From: an uncultured Gemmiger sp.
Lineage (GTDB): Bacteria; Bacillota; Clostridia; Oscillospirales; Ruminococcaceae
DNA: 62,387 nucleotides
Assembly: GCA_947631565.1 (NCBI GenBank)
Contig: CANRLV010000006.1
Coordinates: 1-62,387 of the forward strand
Direction: 5' to 3'
In this document: piece after piece, positions 59,936-62,387 of the stretch
How positions within the stretch are numbered: the stretch's first letter is position 1
Layout of the letters: every line of letters begins with the position of its first letter
Notes under the pieces: model-generated
What the model saw: the letters and a program-made list of their open reading frames with translations, nothing else
Told to the model about the DNA's origin: nothing
Database searches by the model: none
Made by a program: the position numbers and the translations under genes

Positions 59936-60685
59936 TTACAGCTCCTTTCGCTGTATCTGCTTTGCCCATGTCTTGGCCGTCTGCTCCCGCAGAAAGGCGC
60001 AGATCGGCTCCAACTGCTGCTTTGTGCCCCATGCCTCCAGCGCGTCATAGTAGGCGCGGCGATCTTCCTCATGGATGATGATGGGCGGGTACCCGTGCAG
60101 CACGAGCAGGTAGTTCATGGCCAGCCGTCCCACGCGGCCGTTGCCGTCCGCAAAGGGGTGGATATTCTCAAACTTGGCATGGAAGTACGCCGCAGTGGTC
60201 AGCGCTTTATCTGCCGGGAAATCCTGCACCTCGGCCAGCAGTTCGGCCATCTCCTCGGCCACATCCTCCGGGGCAGCGCCGACTTCTTCTCGCCCTGTCA
60301 CATAGTCGTGATGCTTATATTCGCCGGGTCGCTCTCCCATTTGATAACGCCGGGTATCGTAGGTATTTTGCGTCAAGGTCTTTTGCAGTTCCAGAAGAAA
60401 TGCCCCGTCCAGCGGGCGGCGCTGCCCGAAGGCCGCCAAAAACAGTTCATTGGCAGCCTTGGCGTTGCGAATTTCAAACAGGGTCCGCAGGTCGCCGGTA
60501 TAGGAAGTGACCCCGTCGTGCTCGAAAATCTCTCTCGTGTCGTGATAAGAGACCTTTTCATTTTCAATTTTGCCGGAATGATATGCAAATGCAATGCTAT
60601 GACTATTGAGGGCTTCGGCCAGCCCTGCATCGGTGGTCACACTTTTCTTTTGCCACAGGGCAAGTGCTTTACAGTACGGATCCAT
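59936..60685 (-). CDS. Fic-domain protein (probable AMPylase) with autoinhibitory motif
   Basis: A 249-residue protein with a complete catalytic motif HPFADGNGRVGR (176-187), so AMP transfer from ATP to a target hydroxyl is expected. Residues 37-42 read SGKIEN, matching the [S/T]xxxE[G/N] inhibitory helix, and lie N-terminal to the Fic core, as in class II Fic proteins. No separate antitoxin is therefore needed. ATG 60685 has GGAG 8 bases upstream. The target is unknown. Confidence 0.85.
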   Translation of the reverse strand: MDPYCKALALWQKKSVTTDAGLAEALNSHSIAFAYHSGKIENEKVSYHDTREIFEHDGVTSYTGDLRTLFEIRNAKAANELFLAAFGQRRPLDGAFLLELQKTLTQNTYDTRRYQMGERPGEYKHHDYVTGREEVGAAPEDVAEEMAELLAEVQDFPADKALTTAAYFHAKFENIHPFADGNGRVGRLAMNYLLVLHGYPPIIIHEEDRRAYYDALEAWGTKQQLEPICAFLREQTAKTWAKQIQRKEL

Positions 60686-60993
60686 TGTGTTTCTCCTGTC
60701 CGGAACGCCGTCGATACGATATTTACAGTATACCATAAAAGAGTCTGTTTGGGGAAAATTTTACAGTGATTCTTACGATTGAATTTTCCTGTCCTGTGCT
60801 CTCACAAGTGATATAGCAGAGGCGCAAAAAGCAAGCGAAAAAATAGTAAAACGCCCCTTCTCCTGCGAAAAGCCACAAGAGAAAGGGCGCTGTTTGCTCA
60901 CAGAACCGTTATCGTAGCACAGCCGGTTTATACCAACCGGGCCGCGTCTTCAGCACGGTTTTGAGAGGGATTTCTTGACGTTACAACGTCAGC
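60686..60993. other. intergenic region between fic and gap
   Basis: No gene is seen. It holds a TATACT-type -10 box for fic (60727-60732, without a good -35), the gap terminator (60835-60890), a short inverted repeat TGACGTT/AACGTCA just after the gap stop, and otherwise unstructured sequence. Confidence 0.5.
60835..60890 (-). terminator. terminator of gap
   Basis: A 12-base stem with one mismatch (GCGCCCTTTCTC/GAGAAGGGGCGT on the minus strand) is followed by TTTTACTATTTTTT. Confidence 0.75.
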
Positions 60994-62022
60994 TTACAGC
61001 TCCGCGAAGTACTTGATGGTGCGGACCATCTGGCTGGTGTAGCTGTTCTCGTTGTCATACCAGGAGACGACCTGGACCTGATAGGTGTCGTCGTCGATCT
61101 TGGCGACCATGGTCTGGGTGGCGTCGAACAGGCTGCCGTAGCGCATACCGATGACGTCGGAGGAGACGAGCTGCTCCTCGGTGTAGCCGAAGCTCTCGGA
61201 GGCGGCGGCCTTCATGGCGGCGTTGATGGCGTCCTTGGTGACGTCCTTGCCCTTGACGACGGCGACCAGCAGGGTGGTGGAGCCGGTGGGCACGGGCACG
61301 CGCTGGGCGCTGCCGATGAGCTTGCCGTTCAGCTCCGGGATGACCAGGCCGATGGCCTTGGCAGCGCCGGTGGAGTTGGGCACGATGTTGACGGCGCCGG
61401 CACGGGCACGGCGCAGGTCACCCTTGCGCTGCGGGCCGTCCAGGATCATCTGGTCGCCGGTGTAGGCGTGCACGGTGGTCATGATGCCGGAGACGATGGG
61501 GAACGCCTTGTTCAGGGCGTTGGCCATCGGGGCCAGGCAGTTGGTGGTGCAGGAGGCGGCGCTGATGATGGTGTCGTCCTTGGTCAGGGTGTGCTCGTTG
61601 ACGGAGTAGACGATGGTGGGCAGGTCGTTGCCGGCCGGGGCGGAGATGACGACCTTCTTGGCGCCGGCATCGATGTGGGCCTGGCTCTTGGCCTTGCTGG
61701 TATAGAAGCCGGTGCACTCCAGCACGACGTCAACGCCCAGCTCGCCCCACGGGCACTCGGCGGCGTTGGTGATCTTGTAGATCTCGATCTCGTGGCCGTC
61801 CACGATGATGGAATGGTCGGTGCTCTCGACGGTGTGCTTGTTCTCGCCGACGCGGCCCAGGAAGGAGCCCTGCGCGGTGTCATACTTGAGCAGGTGGGCG
61901 AGCATCTGGGGGCTGGTCAGATCGTTGATGGCGACGACCTCATAACGGTCATCCTCGAACATCTGACGGAACGCCAGACGGCCGATGCGGCCAAAACCAT
62001 TGATAGCAACTTTTACAGCCAT
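60994..62022 (-). CDS. gap: glyceraldehyde-3-phosphate dehydrogenase
   Basis: The 342-residue protein has the NAD-binding start [16 protein letters not shown] and the catalytic cysteine in [10 protein letters not shown] (C158). The usual phosphate-site motifs follow, such as [10 protein letters not shown] and WYDNENSY at the end. It is the glycolytic, NAD-type enzyme. AGGAGGA precedes the ATG and a good promoter lies about 60 bases upstream. It is monocistronic. Confidence 0.95.
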   Translation of the reverse strand: MAVKVAINGFGRIGRLAFRQMFEDDRYEVVAINDLTSPQMLAHLLKYDTAQGSFLGRVGENKHTVESTDHSIIVDGHEIEIYKITNAAECPWGELGVDVVLECTGFYTSKAKSQAHIDAGAKKVVISAPAGNDLPTIVYSVNEHTLTKDDTIISAASCTTNCLAPMANALNKAFPIVSGIMTTVHAYTGDQMILDGPQRKGDLRRARAGAVNIVPNSTGAAKAIGLVIPELNGKLIGSAQRVPVPTGSTTLLVAVVKGKDVTKDAINAAMKAAASESFGYTEEQLVSSDVIGMRYGSLFDATQTMVAKIDDDTYQVQVVSWYDNENSYTSQMVRTIKYFAEL

Positions 62023-62087
62023 AGTTTGAGTTCCTCCTAAAGTAAAGTTCTACCTTGCGCGGCGGCGGCCGCTTACAAGCTGGTTCT

Positions 62088-62116
62088 ATTGTAGCGTATT
62101 CCCCGCCAAACTGCAA
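62088..62116 (-). promoter_or_regulatory. promoter of gap
   Basis: TTGCAG and TACAAT are separated by 17 bases on the minus strand. Confidence 0.7.
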
Positions 62117-62248
62117 GGGGGCTTGTGGCTTTTTTAACACAAAATTTGCGGGGGAAAACTGGCAGAAATTCCCTTGCCGCCCCGGCCGGGCCCCGTGCGT
62201 ACGATATGCGCACACTAAGCCGTGGAACACACCGAAAGGGGGGCCTGT

Positions 62249-62387
62249 ATGCCGCTGCCGTACCCTGCGCGCCGCGCGCTGCTCAGCGCCATGGCGGCCC
62301 GCCGCGCCCTGGCCGGGGCGGGGCCGCAGCCCGTGTGGGCGCCGCTGGCCCGCCTGACGGCGGCCGAGCTGCTGTGCCCGGCCTTGC
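62249..62387 (+). CDS. start of an unidentified GC-rich gene (3' partial)
   Basis: The frame opens at ATG 62249 after GAAAGGGG and runs off the window; 46 codons are visible (MPLPYPARRALLSAMAARRA at the start). The sequence is Arg/Ala-rich with no recognisable motif. It is divergent from gap. Confidence 0.4.
   Translation, partial: MPLPYPARRALLSAMAARRALAGAGPQPVWAPLARLTAAELLCPAL

Noticed and set aside
59677-60685. Toxin-antitoxin pair of RHH protein and Fic
   Set aside because: The two genes are convergent with a strong terminator between them, and the Fic protein already contains an inhibitory motif.

Overview
The window looks like chromosome from a high-GC, spore-lineage Clostridia member, most likely Oscillospiraceae/Ruminococcaceae. 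The case rests on a complete spoIIE, a CarD-type regulator, PdxR/MocR control next to an ECF S-component, a 2-hydroxyacyl-CoA dehydratase activase, strong Shine-Dalgarno sites, sigma-A type promoters and rho-independent terminators, and a tRNA gene without an encoded CCA. No database search was possible, so taxonomy and product names rest on recognised motifs and family architecture.

Region 1 (1-36.6 kb) is GC-rich core chromosome. It holds an MscS-type channel (cut by the window edge), a 2-hydroxyacyl-CoA dehydratase activase split from its dehydratase-like partner, a lone glucose-type EIIA, an HD hydrolase, a DtxR-like regulator coupled to a threonine aldolase, metQNI with a Cys/Met-rich leader peptide and attenuator, an SGNH hydrolase, a B6-type ECF S-component divergent from a MocR regulator, a degenerate LCP-like protein, spoIIE, an EF-G paralog, a DnaK, the mglBAC sugar importer, hisB, glyA, a peptidoglycan-binding-repeat protein, DegV, an isolated 34-aa small protein gene, uraA with a leader that resembles pyrBI attenuation, and CarD.

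Region 2 (36.6-39.6 kb) is a tRNA-Lys(UUU) gene carrying a ~3-kb integrated element. The element has a tyrosine integrase, an HUH rolling-circle Rep, an XRE repressor, a 43-bp direct repeat (42/43 identical) as attL/attR, and large hairpins that may be replication origins.

Region 3 (39.8-59.0 kb) is one long leftward surface-polysaccharide operon, AT-richer and mosaic in base composition. Reading from its promoter near 59.0 kb: a leader with a G10 tract, the GDP-D-glycero-D-manno-heptose genes (hddA, hddC-gmhB fusion, gmhA), two GT4 glycosyltransferases, Wzy, a GT52/sialyltransferase-like enzyme, Wzx, four tandem CMP-sugar synthetase-like genes, an aldolase/HAD fusion, a fifth synthetase, a second aldolase, a split TPP enzyme and a KdsC-like phosphatase. 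Five runs of 8-10 G (on the coding strand) lie in the leader and at the 3' ends of four genes. Their position makes run length decide whether the next gene is uncoupled, coupled by an ATGA overlap or, at one junction, fused. This candidate phase-variable array of CMP-sugar synthetases is the most interesting system in the window.

Region 4 (59.0-62.4 kb) has a resolvase-like protein lacking the catalytic serine divergent from a ribbon-helix-helix protein, with a perfect palindrome between them next to the polysaccharide promoter; then a Fic protein, gap (GAPDH), and the start of an unidentified gene.
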